Source of the DNA: Methanosarcinaceae archaeon
GTDB lineage: Archaea; Halobacteriota; Methanosarcinia; Methanosarcinales; Methanosarcinaceae
DNA: 5,823 bases
Direction: 5' to 3'
Assembly (NCBI GenBank): GCA_030596385.1
Contig: JAUVKD010000072.1
Coordinates: 1-5,823, forward strand
Made by a program: the position numbers and the translations under genes
Notes under the pieces: model-generated
Told to the model about the DNA's origin: nothing
Databases searched by the model: none
The model's input: only the letters and a program-made list of their open reading frames with translations
Shown: piece after piece, positions 5,631 through 5,823 of the stretch
Layout: each line of letters starts with the position of its first letter
Numbering within the stretch: position 1 is the stretch's first letter

Positions 5631-5823
5631 TACCACATATCAATTTCGATATCCGGATTTGCTGTTTGGTGCCTGCGAACATCGCCACGCCTCGCGCGTA
5701 TATGCGCGCCGTCACAAATCCACAAAACACACTGCGTGCCGTTCGCACCTAACCAATGCGAGAACGCGCGCGGGTTTGGTGTATTGTTTGCGAGTGGCGA
5801 GGGCGATTGCAAGTAAGGTGGTG
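5631..5823. repeat. CpG-rich, hairpin-forming segment, possible copy of a dispersed non-coding repeat
   Basis: Composition changes sharply here: about twenty CpG dinucleotides occur between 5670 and 5805. There is a near-palindrome CGCGCGTATATGCGCG (5693-5708, one G-T mismatch). There is also a hairpin with arms CGTTCGCA (5740-5747) and TGCGAGAACG (5757-5766), which pair over 8 bp with a two-base bulge. TCGCCAC (5682-5688) is the reverse complement of a later GTGGCGA (about 5794-5800). Long open frames exist on both strands in three frames, as expected from stop-poor CpG-rich DNA rather than a gene. Their translations (for example, QTANPDIEIDMW on the minus strand) look to me like short spurious proteins annotated repeatedly in Bacteroidetes and other genomes; this is memory, not a search. 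It continues to the window end, so its full length is unknown. Confidence 0.4.

Noticed and set aside
5542..5816. Several 60-68 codon open frames on both strands near the right end as possible small genes
   Set aside because: Three frames are open at once in stop-poor CpG-rich DNA, none has a ribosome binding site, and a structured non-coding repeat explains them better.
1..5823. CRISPR array, tRNA, rRNA or known defence system
   Set aside because: No regularly spaced direct repeats, cloverleaf-like sequence, or effector, nuclease or reverse-transcriptase motifs were seen on either strand.

Overview
The window looks like a fragment of an archaeal chromosome, most likely from a methanogen-related euryarchaeon (Methanosarcinales or an ANME-2/Methanoperedens-like lineage). 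The grounds are an archaeal/eukaryotic-type IF5A with an intact hypusination site, an agmatinase gene directly behind it, an aldehyde:ferredoxin oxidoreductase of the tungsten family, a secreted protein with a PGF-CTERM-like archaeosortase tail, and archaeal TATA-type promoters. The exact lineage is an inference from remembered homologues; no search was run.

Layout from left to right. Positions 1-659 (minus) hold the first 219 codons of an agmatinase (speB), cut by the window edge. Upstream of it, 709-1092 (minus) encodes translation factor aIF5A. The 49-base gap between them contains a TATA-like box and five copies of a TTAAG-like pentamer. A 258-base divergent intergenic region (1093-1350) carries candidate promoters for aIF5A and for the next gene, a 7-bp inverted repeat and a perfect 18-bp palindrome. 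Positions 1351-2901 (plus) encode a 516-residue exported, probably glycosylated and C-terminally anchored protein of unknown function. It converges, with a 21-base gap and a hairpin plus T-tract, on a two-gene minus-strand operon: a class I SAM-dependent methyltransferase (4668-5435) followed after 5 bases by an aldehyde:ferredoxin oxidoreductase (2923-4662).

The last ~390 bases (5436-5823) have no convincing gene. They hold the methyltransferase promoter, an unremarkable stretch, and from about 5631 a CpG-rich, hairpin-forming segment unlike the rest of the window. I suspect it is one copy of a dispersed non-coding repeat. A repeat at the window edge would also explain an assembly contig ending there.

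Functional links: agmatinase makes putrescine from agmatine, and aIF5A needs a polyamine-derived hypusine on Lys35, so the left pair forms a polyamine/translation module. The methyltransferase and oxidoreductase are probably co-transcribed and translationally coupled, but their shared substrate or role cannot be read from the sequence. I see no CRISPR array, defence system, transposase, tRNA or rRNA. The least explained items are the right-end repeat, the secreted protein, and the short tandem repeats.
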